This document shows positions 1 through 7,594 of a DNA stretch of 52,738 nt, piece by piece. The notes beneath the pieces are model-generated. The model made no database searches, was not told the DNA's origin, and saw nothing but the letters and a program-made list of their open reading frames with translations. Position 1 is the first letter of the stretch; each line of letters begins with the position of its first letter. The stretch is from positions 1-52,738 of the forward strand of contig JARLJF010000052.1 of the NCBI GenBank assembly GCA_031291335.1, in the 5' to 3' direction. The position numbers were made by a program, and so were the translations under genes. The DNA is from Pandoraea sp. Lineage in GTDB: Bacteria > Pseudomonadota > Gammaproteobacteria > Burkholderiales > Burkholderiaceae.

Positions 1-262
1 CGAATTCGGTCAGACGGACGTGGTGCTGGTCCTCGGCGCGAACGACGTGGTGAATCCGGCCGCAAAGAACGATCCGCAATCGCCGATTGCCGGCATGCCG
101 ATTCTCGAGGCTTACAAGGCCAAGACGATCATCGTCAACAAACGTTCGATGGCGGCGGGCTACGCGGGTCTGGACAATGAGCTGTTCTATCTCGACAAGA
201 CGATGATGGTCTTCGGCGACGCGAAGAAGGTCGTCGAAGAGATGGTCAAAGCGGTCGAATAA
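1..262 (+). CDS. pntB: NAD(P) transhydrogenase subunit beta, C-terminal fragment
   Basis: The reading frame is open from the window edge (codons start at base 2) to a TAA at 260-262, so only the last ~87 residues of the gene are present. They show [13 protein letters not shown], then [14 protein letters not shown] and a terminal [17 protein letters not shown]. These are typical of domain III of PntB, the NADP(H)-binding cytoplasmic part of the proton-translocating transhydrogenase. The enzyme exchanges hydride between NADH and NADP+ at the inner membrane, driven by the proton gradient. The GTG at base 20 is internal, not a start. pntA and the rest of pntB should lie to the left of the window. 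Identification is firm; only the fragment boundary is arbitrary. Confidence 0.95.
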   Translation, partial: EFGQTDVVLVLGANDVVNPAAKNDPQSPIAGMPILEAYKAKTIIVNKRSMAAGYAGLDNELFYLDKTMMVFGDAKKVVEEMVKAVE

Positions 263-273
263 GAGAAATAGGG

Positions 274-292
274 CGACGACATCGCGTCGTCG
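274..292 (+). terminator. Short hairpin after pntB, possible weak terminator
   Basis: CGACGAC at 274-280 pairs with GTCGTCG at 286-292 around a 5-base loop, 12 bases after the pntB stop. No T-tract follows, so this may be a Rho-type pause or 3' end stabiliser and not a true intrinsic terminator. Confidence 0.35.
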
Positions 293-371
293 GTCGCGCG
301 GGGCGGTATGACACGGTAAGGCGTGCCCCGCGCTACAATGCGCGCTTCCTGTTGCCTGCCGGAACCGCGTC

Positions 372-1133
372 ATGACCCTGGGTATCGTCGCCGCACTGCA
401 TGAAGAAATCGCCGATTTGCTCGCCGAAATGGCCCCGGGGGCGCACGTCGAGCACATAGGCATGCGCGACTACCACGTGGGCAAACTGCATGGACACGAC
501 TGCGTCATCGTGCTCGCACGCATCGGCAAGGTCGCAGCGGCAGCGACCACCACCGCACTGATTCACCGGTTCAACGTCGACGAGATCGTCTTCACCGGAC
601 TGGCGGGCGGCCTCGCTCACGGCCTGGCGATCGGCGACGTCGTGGTGGCCGACACGTTGGTGCAGCACGACATGGACGCCAGCCCCCTCTTCCCGCGCTT
701 CGAAATCCCGCTGCTGGGACGCGCCACCTTCGATACCGCGCCCGCACTGCGCGACGCGCTCGCTCAAGCCGCACGCGACTGGCTCGTCGACGAGATGCCC
801 TCGCAGGTTTGCGCCACACTACGCACCGAATTGCGCATGCCCTCGCCGAGCGTGCACGTCGGGCAGATCGCGAGTGGTGACCGGTTCGTCTCCAGTGCGC
901 TGGAAGTCGACCGTCTGCGCAATGCGTTGCCGCAAGCCCTCGCCGTGGAAATGGAAGGTGCGGCGGTGGCACAGGTGTGTCACGAGTACGGCATCCCGTT
1001 CGCCGTGATGCGCACACTCTCCGATGCCGCCGACGACGCCGCACACGTCGACTTCGCACGCTTTCTCCGCGATGTGGCCAGTCATTACTCGCATGGCATC
1101 CTTCGCCGCTTCCTGACAGCAAAGCGCGCGTAG
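372..1133 (+). CDS. mtnN: 5'-methylthioadenosine/S-adenosylhomocysteine nucleosidase
   Basis: This 253-residue protein matches the MTA/SAH nucleosidase (Pfs) fold. It opens with MTLGIVAALHEEI, where Glu12 aligns with the catalytic glutamate. It has the FTGLAGG loop near residue 74, the VEMEGAA motif with substrate-binding Glu195, and LSDAAD with the acid residue Asp218. Members hydrolyse methylthioadenosine, S-adenosylhomocysteine and 5'-deoxyadenosine to adenine plus the thioribose, which recycles methyl-cycle by-products and can feed autoinducer-2 chemistry. A TACAAT box at 334-339 sits a sensible distance upstream, so the gene probably has its own promoter. Some Burkholderiaceae relatives are annotated as hopanoid-associated phosphorylases; the SDAAD and VEMEG motifs fit the nucleosidase branch better. 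The exact substrate is inferred. Confidence 0.85.
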   Translation: MTLGIVAALHEEIADLLAEMAPGAHVEHIGMRDYHVGKLHGHDCVIVLARIGKVAAAATTTALIHRFNVDEIVFTGLAGGLAHGLAIGDVVVADTLVQHDMDASPLFPRFEIPLLGRATFDTAPALRDALAQAARDWLVDEMPSQVCATLRTELRMPSPSVHVGQIASGDRFVSSALEVDRLRNALPQALAVEMEGAAVAQVCHEYGIPFAVMRTLSDAADDAAHVDFARFLRDVASHYSHGILRRFLTAKRA

Positions 1134-1255
1134 TCCGCGGGGTGCCCCGCCGTCCGCCCGTCCCATTTCGATAATTCCGGCGAGCGATCTCGACATCGTG
1201 CGCCGGCGTCCTTCCCGACAATGCCTCCTCTCACATTGTCCGAAGGAAACTGTCG

Positions 1256-2344
1256 ATGAACGTTGGAAACCCTCATGTCGGGTCGAGCGCCGAAGTACAC
1301 CTCAGTACGCCTGCGCTCGAGCCGCTCTACCGGTCGCTCTGCTGGAGCGACGTCGTCCAGATCCGCGCCCTCAATCCCAAGTGCAATCCGACGAAGGAAG
1401 CGGTCACGCTCGCGTCCGGGCATCCGGATAGCGTGTTCGGGAGGGAGATCGATCCTTATGTCGGCAAGACGCCCATTGGGGAGCCCGCACGCAACGCGCA
1501 ACAGCGTCTTGCACTTCGTCACCTCGCCGTTCTGGAAGATCACGAAGTGACGGTGGACTTGTTACGAGACGCCGGCTTGCCGGATGTCATTGCCGTCGAT
1601 CTGCTGCACCGGTTGCTCGCGCGCCCCACGGGTTTTACGCTCTTCGAGCGGATCGTGAGCACGCCGAACCTCAACGCCTGGGCGCAAGCGGTGCTGGAGA
1701 GGATGGAACCCGTGCACGTTGCCGACGACGTGCTGACACTTCGCATTCTGCAAACCTTTGGTCACGATGTCGCTGTGCCATGGTCGTTCGACGTGACCAA
1801 TAAGTGGGTGTATTTCTACAGTGCGACAACGAGAGACACTAGCGGTCTCAGGCTCCTGCTCGATACCGCGACGCAGGACCGACCGGACGATGACTGCGCG
1901 CGCGACGCCTGCCGCAAGGCCTACCAGGCGTTGGCCCACGCGCACTACGGCGCAGGCGGACAAGTCTGGCCACATTGGGAAGTGAGAGACAACACCTGGG
2001 AGATTTATCCGGACCCACGCGGCGGGACATTCTTTCGTGACGACATCGTGTCCCACAATGGCATCACATGCGAGACGGAGCGGTGGCTCAGGAACGTTAC
2101 GCTTGTCGGCTGTCTCGACGTGCCGGGACACTCGCCGCGCCTCGGCCCCGACTACGACAGCGATCTCTCCGACCCGGACAACGTCACGTACGATCCGCAG
2201 CTAGCCCCGATCAGACCGGCCGAATTGCGGGAGCGCCGCGCGGTATCGATGCCGCCGCGACGCACGGTACTGGTCACACCGACACCACCATCCGTCCCCT
2301 CTTCCGCCGACACTGAGGCTCAGTCACCAAGCGGTGATCGATAG
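1256..2344 (+). CDS. Unknown protein, first of a tandem paralogous pair
   Basis: A 362-residue protein of no family I recognise. The ATG at 1256 has a good ribosome site (AAGGA at 1243-1247). There is no signal peptide and no membrane segment. The core (about residues 25-270) aligns with the next gene. Shared blocks include TVDLLRDAGLP with a following DLLHRLLA, WAQAVLER, a VADDVLTLRILQ block, and VWPHWE near residue 240, followed by a FFRDD segment. After residue ~285 the protein has a tail rich in Pro, Ser, Thr and Asp that its neighbour lacks. Leu-rich amphipathic stretches suggest a largely helical soluble domain. Nothing in the motifs indicates an enzyme. Neighbours (mtnN, rlmL) are housekeeping genes and give no functional clue. 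A lineage-specific cytoplasmic or secreted effector-like protein is possible, but that is speculation. Confidence 0.75.
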   Translation: MNVGNPHVGSSAEVHLSTPALEPLYRSLCWSDVVQIRALNPKCNPTKEAVTLASGHPDSVFGREIDPYVGKTPIGEPARNAQQRLALRHLAVLEDHEVTVDLLRDAGLPDVIAVDLLHRLLARPTGFTLFERIVSTPNLNAWAQAVLERMEPVHVADDVLTLRILQTFGHDVAVPWSFDVTNKWVYFYSATTRDTSGLRLLLDTATQDRPDDDCARDACRKAYQALAHAHYGAGGQVWPHWEVRDNTWEIYPDPRGGTFFRDDIVSHNGITCETERWLRNVTLVGCLDVPGHSPRLGPDYDSDLSDPDNVTYDPQLAPIRPAELRERRAVSMPPRRTVLVTPTPPSVPSSADTEAQSPSGDR

Positions 2345-2517
2345 CCTCGTCGCACGCAAACATCGCGCGGGGCGTCTCCGTCTTTCCTACAACGTGAGCG
2401 TTCGTTTGCAAAGCCCTGCCGCGCGTTGTTGATGAGAATGCCCTCTCACTCACTACGATGAGCTACGTCTTCATGAGAATCAGCGAATACGCTTGCGGAG
2501 AAGTCACACTGCTTCAA

Positions 2518-3333
2518 ATGCCAGTAGAAAATGCTGGCCTGATCACCCCCCAATCGACATTGCTCGACGTTGTCGTCGCTCGCATGAGCGCACCGCACTG
2601 CATGCAGTTGCGCAATCTGGCCATCGCGTCGGCATTGAACCCGGAAGGCGCGCTACATCGTGAAATCAGCAGCATAGTGGGTCACATCCCTCACATGTCG
2701 AACGCCGCCGACACCCGACAATTGGCCGCACAGTGCAAATTGGCCGTCTCGTCGAACAATGAAATCACGCTCGATCTCCTTCGCGACGCCGGTTTGCCAC
2801 TGGCGATCGCCGAAGACCTGATTCGACGCCTCATGGCCGAAGGTCCGGGATTCGAGATCGGCACGGCGATGCATCAGACGCCGACGCTCGACCTCTGGGC
2901 GCTTTCAGTTCTCGAGCGGACTCAGCCCACAACCGTCACTGCCGATGTGCTGACACTGAGAATTCTGCAAGCGTTTTCTCAGGACGTTGCCATTCCTTGC
3001 GTATTCGTCGAAGCGTCGCAGCGCGTACGCTTCAGTCTCTCTTCGGAGGGAGACCAACCCGTCAAATCTTTGATCGATCTTGCCGTCGCAATCGAAACCA
3101 CGGGACATCGGCAACGAGAAATCTGCCGAAATGCCTACGAGGCAATCTGCGTCACACACCATCGCACGAGCGAAAACCAATTGTGGCCGCAGTGGAAGCA
3201 ATGCGACGACTTTTGCTGGACAAACGGATTTGCCAATGCCGACGGCCCCCGCAGCGACTTCTATCTCGATGCCATCATCGACCCTGACACGGCGCAATGG
3301 ATAAGACGGATCGATCCTGTCGGTGCCCGTTGA
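2518..3333 (+). CDS. Unknown protein, second of a tandem paralogous pair
   Basis: This 271-residue protein is paralogous to the preceding gene, sharing EITLDLLRDAGLP, DLWALSVLER, ADVLTLRILQAF and a QLWPQWK block in the same order. The frame is open from ATG 2458, but no Shine-Dalgarno precedes either 2458 or 2518. I chose 2518 because it makes the N-termini match: the LNP motif then falls at residues 40-42 in this protein and 39-41 in the partner. It ends soon after the shared FYLDAII segment and lacks the partner's low-complexity tail. Base composition looks less GC-rich than in flanking genes, and codons such as AAT, ATT and AGC are more common, which may mean recent acquisition or relaxed selection. 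No signal peptide, membrane span or catalytic motif is visible. Function unknown. Confidence 0.72.
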   Translation: MPVENAGLITPQSTLLDVVVARMSAPHCMQLRNLAIASALNPEGALHREISSIVGHIPHMSNAADTRQLAAQCKLAVSSNNEITLDLLRDAGLPLAIAEDLIRRLMAEGPGFEIGTAMHQTPTLDLWALSVLERTQPTTVTADVLTLRILQAFSQDVAIPCVFVEASQRVRFSLSSEGDQPVKSLIDLAVAIETTGHRQREICRNAYEAICVTHHRTSENQLWPQWKQCDDFCWTNGFANADGPRSDFYLDAIIDPDTAQWIRRIDPVGAR

Positions 3334-3406
3334 ATTTAGTCAGCAACCGACAGACTCAAGGACGGCGATTCGCCGCGACTGACCGTCGTGGCGCTTCCGC
3401 GAGCAC

Positions 3407-3440
3407 AAAAAAACCGGCCGCTAACGGCCGGTTTTTCTTT
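3407..3440. terminator. Bidirectional intrinsic terminator
   Basis: AAAAACCGGCCG (3409-3420) pairs with CGGCCGGTTTTT (3425-3436) around a 4-base loop, with T-rich and A-rich flanks. It lies between the convergent paralog pair (plus) and the rRNA methyltransferase (minus) and can serve both. Confidence 0.88.
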
Positions 3441-3484
3441 TCCTGCTCTCTCACTCAGCGACTTCGCTGCGCGATTCAGTGCGA

Positions 3485-4792
3485 TCAGCTCTGGGATGCA
3501 CCACCGTCCCCATCGCCGCGCTTGCGCACCGAACCCGCAATCAAATCGAAGCGGAACAGACGACATTCGAGCGCACCGTTGTACAGCGGCGTGCGACGCG
3601 ATTCGCGCAGACGCATCTGACCCGGCAAGCTCATGTCGGCCGTCAGCAGATAGGCACTCCAGCCAGTGAAGCGTTGTTTGAGCGCGTCACCAAAGGCTTT
3701 GAAGAACGCGGCATCGACACCGTCGGGCTGATCGCGCTGGAACTGACCGCCGCGATTGCCCTGCATGTCGGGCGAATAGCCGCCGTCATCGGCATCGCGT
3801 GAGCCACGGCGACCGCGCACTTCAATACGTTCCCCATACGGCGGGTTGGCGACGATGATCCCCGGCCGATCCACCGGCGGCGACATATCGCGGGCATCCA
3901 CCTGCTTCAGGCCGATGTCGCCCACGCCCGCGCGCTCCAGGTTGGCGCGTGACTTGAGCAGCATGTCGCCCGAAATATCGCTGCCGAAAATCGTCGTCGG
4001 CACACCGCGCACGCGCGCGTCGCGCTGCGCTTCCGTCGCCTGCACCTTGAGCGTTTGCCACGCCGTGATGTCGTAGCCCTTCAACTTCTCGAAACCGAAA
4101 CGGCGCCCGGCGCCCGCAGGCACACCCAGCGCGATCTGCGCGGCTTCGGCGAGGAACGTGCCGCTGCCGCACATCGGGTCGTACAGCACCATGTCGGCGG
4201 CGGTATCGGTGCGCCAACCGGCCAGTCGCAGGATGCCGGCGGCCAGGTTCTCGCGCAGCGGGGCCGCGCCCTTGTCCAGACGCCAGCCGCGCTTGAACAG
4301 CGCCTCACCGGAGGTGTCGAGATAGAGCGTGGCATCGGTCGCCGTCAGGAAGGCGAACACGCGAACGTCAGGTTCCGACGTATCGATGTTCGGCCGCGAG
4401 CCGGTCTTCTCGCGCAGGCGGTCGCACACGGCGTCCTTGATGCGCAGCGTGACGAACTCGAGGCTACGCACCGGTGCCTTGATACCGGTGACATCCACGC
4501 GCAACGTCTGCTGATGGGAGAACCATTCTTCCCAGCGCTGCGAGAGCGCAAAGGCGTAGATGTCCTGCTCGGTGCGGTACCCCTGCTGGGCGATGCGCAG
4601 CAGCACACGGCTCGCGATACGCGAATGCAGGTTGGCGGCCATGCCGGCCGCCCACGGACCGGCGAAATGCACGCCACCGGGCACCTGTTTGCCGACCGAC
4701 ACGGGGGCCAGACGCCCCAGCTCAGCCAGTTCGGCGGCAAGCGCCTCTTCCAGTCCGCGAGGACAGGGTGCGAAGAATTCGAAGGAAGCCAT
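3485..4792 (-). CDS. rlmL: THUMP-domain 23S rRNA guanine-N2 methyltransferase (RlmL-type, single domain)
   Basis: 435 residues from the chosen start, MASFEFFAPCPRGLE. An upstream ATG at 4813 lies inside a hairpin (CCGGCAC/GTGCCGG, 4808-4826) and family members start at the chosen position. An N-terminal ferredoxin-like/THUMP region (about 1-155) is followed by a class I methyltransferase with motif I as DPMCGSGTF (205-213) and the catalytic NPPYGER (316-322). This matches the RlmL half of the enzyme that makes m2G2445 in 23S rRNA. The C-terminal RlmK half found fused in enterobacteria is absent, as is usual in beta-proteobacteria. Between NPPYGER and AAFFKAFGDAL there is a Gly/Arg/Asp/Gln-rich insertion of roughly 35 residues (324-360) that looks disordered. 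Site specificity is inferred. Confidence 0.88.
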   Translation of the reverse strand: MASFEFFAPCPRGLEEALAAELAELGRLAPVSVGKQVPGGVHFAGPWAAGMAANLHSRIASRVLLRIAQQGYRTEQDIYAFALSQRWEEWFSHQQTLRVDVTGIKAPVRSLEFVTLRIKDAVCDRLREKTGSRPNIDTSEPDVRVFAFLTATDATLYLDTSGEALFKRGWRLDKGAAPLRENLAAGILRLAGWRTDTAADMVLYDPMCGSGTFLAEAAQIALGVPAGAGRRFGFEKLKGYDITAWQTLKVQATEAQRDARVRGVPTTIFGSDISGDMLLKSRANLERAGVGDIGLKQVDARDMSPPVDRPGIIVANPPYGERIEVRGRRGSRDADDGGYSPDMQGNRGGQFQRDQPDGVDAAFFKAFGDALKQRFTGWSAYLLTADMSLPGQMRLRESRRTPLYNGALECRLFRFDLIAGSVRKRGDGDGGASQS

Positions 4793-4841
4793 TTCGATGC
4801 GTACGACCGGCACGCGAAGTGCCGGCGGAGGGAATAAAGCG

Positions 4842-5375
4842 CTATTGTACGCGCGCCGACCCGGCGGACGTCAGCGGCGCACCCCCGGGGCACGCAGCGA
4901 GCTTGTGCAGCAGGGTTTCGACAATGGCGTCGGGCGACTCGCGGATGTCGATCACCAGCGCGTCGCGCGGCTCTTCGAGCGTGTCGAACTGGCTTTGCAG
5001 CAGCGCCGGATCGAAGAAATGCCCCGAGCGCGACGCCAAACGCTCGCCGATCACCTCGGGGGCCCCCTTCAGATAAACGAACACGACGTCGCCGTCGTGC
5101 TCGCCCAGCACATCGCGATAGCGCGAGCGCAACGCCGAACAGGCGAACACGTGATGACGCCCCGCCACACGGCGCGCAACGATGGCCTCACGAATCGCGG
5201 CAAGCCACGGTGCGCGGTCGTTGTCGTTAAGCGCCTCGCCCCGACGCATCTTCTCGATGTTCGCGGCACTGTGAAACATATCCGCGTCGGAAAACCCGCA
5301 GCCCAGACGGTCGGCAAGTTGCTGCCCGACCGTGCTCTTGCCGCTGCCCGATACGCCCATCACCACGACGATCAT
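4842..5375 (-). CDS. gntK: Gluconokinase
   Basis: 177 residues beginning MIVVVMGVSGSGKST, with the Walker A loop at residues 7-15. The motifs DADMFHSAANIEKM, HVFACSALRSRYRD and the RSGHFFDPALLQSQFDTLE block are diagnostic of thermoresistant-type gluconokinase. It phosphorylates D-gluconate to 6-phosphogluconate with ATP in the cytoplasm. The start is fixed by a near-perfect AAGGAGG just upstream; the frame happens to stay open far beyond it, but that is antisense to the permease gene. It follows gntT by 77 bases in the same direction and is probably the last gene of the eda-gntT-gntK transcript. It makes the substrate for Edd, encoded nearby. Confidence 0.96.
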   Translation of the reverse strand: MIVVVMGVSGSGKSTVGQQLADRLGCGFSDADMFHSAANIEKMRRGEALNDNDRAPWLAAIREAIVARRVAGRHHVFACSALRSRYRDVLGEHDGDVVFVYLKGAPEVIGERLASRSGHFFDPALLQSQFDTLEEPRDALVIDIRESPDAIVETLLHKLAACPGGAPLTSAGSARVQ

Positions 5376-5452
5376 GGCTCGCCTCCTTATCACTAGCCGA
5401 CCTGCCGACTTGCGTCGGCGTATTGCTGGCGTTGCACTCCCTGCCCCCTGCC

Positions 5453-6808
5453 TCAGACCACCGTCGCGAGGCCGAGCGTCAACAGCAACGCCACTACCGA
5501 AATGATCGTCTCGCACACCGTCCAGGTCTTGAAGGTCTGCGGCACGGTCATGTTGAAATATTCCTTGACCAGCCAGAAGCCGCCGTCGTTCACGTGCGAC
5601 AGGATCAGCGACCCCGCGCCCGTGGCCAGCACCATCAGCTCGGGCTTGACCGTGGCGCCCGCGGCCGCCGCGATCGGTGCGACGATGCCACACGCCGTGG
5701 TCATCGCCACCGTGGCCGAACCCGTCGCGATACGGATCAGCACCGCCACCAGCCAGCCCAGCAGCAGCGGCGAGAGGTTCGCATGCGTGGCCACGTCGAC
5801 GATCGCCTTCGACACGCCGCTGTCCATCAGAATACGCCCGAAACCGCCGCCCGCGCCCACCACCAGCGTGATCGTGGCGATCGGCGCCAAACACTCGTTG
5901 GTGAACTTCAGGATCTGGTCGCGATTGAAGCCGCGCCGCTTGCCGAACGTGAAAAAGCTCACGAGCGTGGCGATCAGCAGCGCCATCACCGAGTTGCCGA
6001 TGAGACGCAGGAAGTCGTTGGCAAACGTCTTCGGTGCGAAGAACACGTCGGCCCAACTGCCGATGAGCATCAGGATCACCGGCAGCAGAATCGTGAACAG
6101 CGTGATGCCGAAGCCCGGCAGTTGGCTCATTTCACGGTCTTCGTCGACGAACTGCGCGAGCAGGGGATTGTCCGGATTCGGCACCACGTACCGCGACATC
6201 AGCTTCGCGAAGAGCGGACCGGCAATCGCGGCCGTCGGAATACCGACGATCAGCGCGTACATGATGGTGTGACCGATGTCCGCGTTGTAGGCCGTTACGG
6301 CCAGCAAGGCGGCCGGGTGCGGCGGAATCAGACCGTGCACGACCGACAGACCCGCGACCATCGGAATGCCGACGAGCACCATCGACGTTCCGGTACGCTT
6401 GGCGACGTTGAAGGCAATCGGAATCAGCAGCACGAAGCCGACTTCGAAGAACACCGGCAGACCCACGATGAACGCGATCACGACCATCGCCCAATGCACG
6501 TTCTTCTCACCGAAGAAGCCGATGAGCGTGCGTGCAATGCGCTCCGCGCCCCCGGACTCCGCCATCATCTTGCCGAGCATCGTGCCAAGCCCCACCACAA
6601 GCGCGATGTGCCCAAGCGTGTTGCCCACGCCCGTCTCGAACGCCTTGACGATGCCGCCCATCGGCATACCCACCGCCAGCCCGAGCACGAGCGAGACGAC
6701 GATCAGCGTGATGAACGGATTCAGTTTGTAGCGCGCGATCAGCACAATCAGCGCGATTACCGCGAAAAGCGCGTACACCAGCAGCAAGTTGCCTTGCACC
6801 GCGACCAT
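5453..6808 (-). CDS. gntT: Gluconate:H+ symporter, GntP family
   Basis: 451 residues, very hydrophobic, with about 12 or more predicted membrane segments. Family signatures include LALVVGLGTMLGKM-like text near residue 70, FFEVGFVLLIPI (about 120) and a GLIPPHPAALLA loop (about 160), characteristic of GntP-family gluconate permeases. It imports gluconate with protons across the inner membrane. The start is supported by AGGAG a few bases upstream. It sits between eda and gntK, which makes gluconate the likely substrate, although family members also carry idonate, fructuronate or glycerate. A nested hairpin at 6834-6860 lies just upstream in the eda-gntT gap and may tune relative expression. 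The letter after gnt is a convention choice. Confidence 0.93.
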   Translation of the reverse strand: MVAVQGNLLLVYALFAVIALIVLIARYKLNPFITLIVVSLVLGLAVGMPMGGIVKAFETGVGNTLGHIALVVGLGTMLGKMMAESGGAERIARTLIGFFGEKNVHWAMVVIAFIVGLPVFFEVGFVLLIPIAFNVAKRTGTSMVLVGIPMVAGLSVVHGLIPPHPAALLAVTAYNADIGHTIMYALIVGIPTAAIAGPLFAKLMSRYVVPNPDNPLLAQFVDEDREMSQLPGFGITLFTILLPVILMLIGSWADVFFAPKTFANDFLRLIGNSVMALLIATLVSFFTFGKRRGFNRDQILKFTNECLAPIATITLVVGAGGGFGRILMDSGVSKAIVDVATHANLSPLLLGWLVAVLIRIATGSATVAMTTACGIVAPIAAAAGATVKPELMVLATGAGSLILSHVNDGGFWLVKEYFNMTVPQTFKTWTVCETIISVVALLLTLGLATVV

Positions 6809-6833
6809 GGGGGGTCTCCTCGTTTGGCTAGTT

Positions 6834-6860
6834 GGGCGAATGCCCGATGGGCTTACGCCC
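6834..6860 (-). promoter_or_regulatory. Nested inverted repeat between eda and gntT
   Basis: GGGCG (6834-6838) pairs with CGCCC (6856-6860), and inside it GCCC (6842-6845) pairs with GGGC (6849-6852). The structure lies in the 123-base gap between eda and gntT on the same strand. There is no clear T-tract, so an mRNA processing or pause element is more likely than a full terminator. Confidence 0.4.
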
Positions 6861-6931
6861 GATTATTGAAATCCTGTTATTGGGTGAAACCGGCACTACC
6901 TTGCGACACTTCTGCCTGAGTGTCCTGCGCT

Positions 6932-7558
6932 TCAGCCGCGGGGCAATGCCGTCGCCGCGCGCGCCAGACGCGTAATGCCGTCCCAGTCGCGGGCGTCGAC
7001 GAGCGCCTTGGGGGTCAACCACGAGCCGCCCACACACACCACGTTCGGTTGCGCGAGATACGACGGTGCCGACTCTGCACTGATGCCGCCCGTCGGGCAG
7101 AAACGCACCTGGCGGAACGGACCGTACAGCGCCTTTAGCATCGGCACACCGCCGGACGGCTCAGCCGGGAAGAATTTCACCGTCTCGTAGCCGTCGGCGA
7201 GCGCCGCCAGAATGTCGGACGGCGTGACCACGCCCGGCAGCAACGGCAGACCCGCCGCCTTGGCCGCGGCGCCTAGCGCCGGCGTGTAGCCCGGCGAGAC
7301 ACCGAAGCGCGCGCCAGCGGCCACGGCCTGCGCCATCTCCTGCGCACGCGTGAGCGTGCCCACGCCAACGATCAGTTCGTCGGACAGCCCCGCGACGTGG
7401 CGAATGACGTCCATCGCCGCCGGTGTGCGGAGCGTGATTTCGAGCACCCGTACGCCGCCTGCGAGCAGTGCACGCGAGACTTGCTCGCCCTGCTCGATGT
7501 TGTCGAACTGGAGCACCGGAACCACGGGGCCGGCACGAACGATGTCATTGATGTCCAT
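6932..7558 (-). CDS. eda: KDPG/KHG aldolase
   Basis: 208 residues, the normal length for 2-keto-3-deoxy-6-phosphogluconate aldolase. Glu40 and Arg44 lie in VLEITLRTP, GVGTLT follows near 65-70, and the Schiff-base Lys128 lies in ETVKFFPAE. A phosphate-binding FCPTGGI and VCVGGSWL complete the active site. It cleaves KDPG to pyruvate and glyceraldehyde-3-phosphate, the last step of the Entner-Doudoroff pathway. Homologues also cleave 4-hydroxy-2-oxoglutarate. It lies 36 bases downstream of edd on the same strand, so the two are surely co-transcribed from the edd promoter carrying the HexR-like site. Confidence 0.97.
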   Translation of the reverse strand: MDINDIVRAGPVVPVLQFDNIEQGEQVSRALLAGGVRVLEITLRTPAAMDVIRHVAGLSDELIVGVGTLTRAQEMAQAVAAGARFGVSPGYTPALGAAAKAAGLPLLPGVVTPSDILAALADGYETVKFFPAEPSGGVPMLKALYGPFRQVRFCPTGGISAESAPSYLAQPNVVCVGGSWLTPKALVDARDWDGITRLARAATALPRG

Positions 7559-7594
7559 TACGTTTTCCTTGAATGCCGTGACGTGAACTGCACG

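Noticed and set aside
333..767. Minus-strand frames opposite mtnN
   Set aside because: Antisense to a gene with intact catalytic residues; Arg/His-rich shadows.
1256..3333. Insertion sequence or transposase pair
   Set aside because: No terminal inverted repeats, target duplications or DDE-type motifs; the two proteins are paralogs of unknown fold.
4842..6056. 404-codon frame that would fuse an N-terminal extension to gluconokinase
   Set aside because: The first ~227 codons are out of frame over gntT on the same strand; AAGGAGG before ATG 5375 marks the true start.
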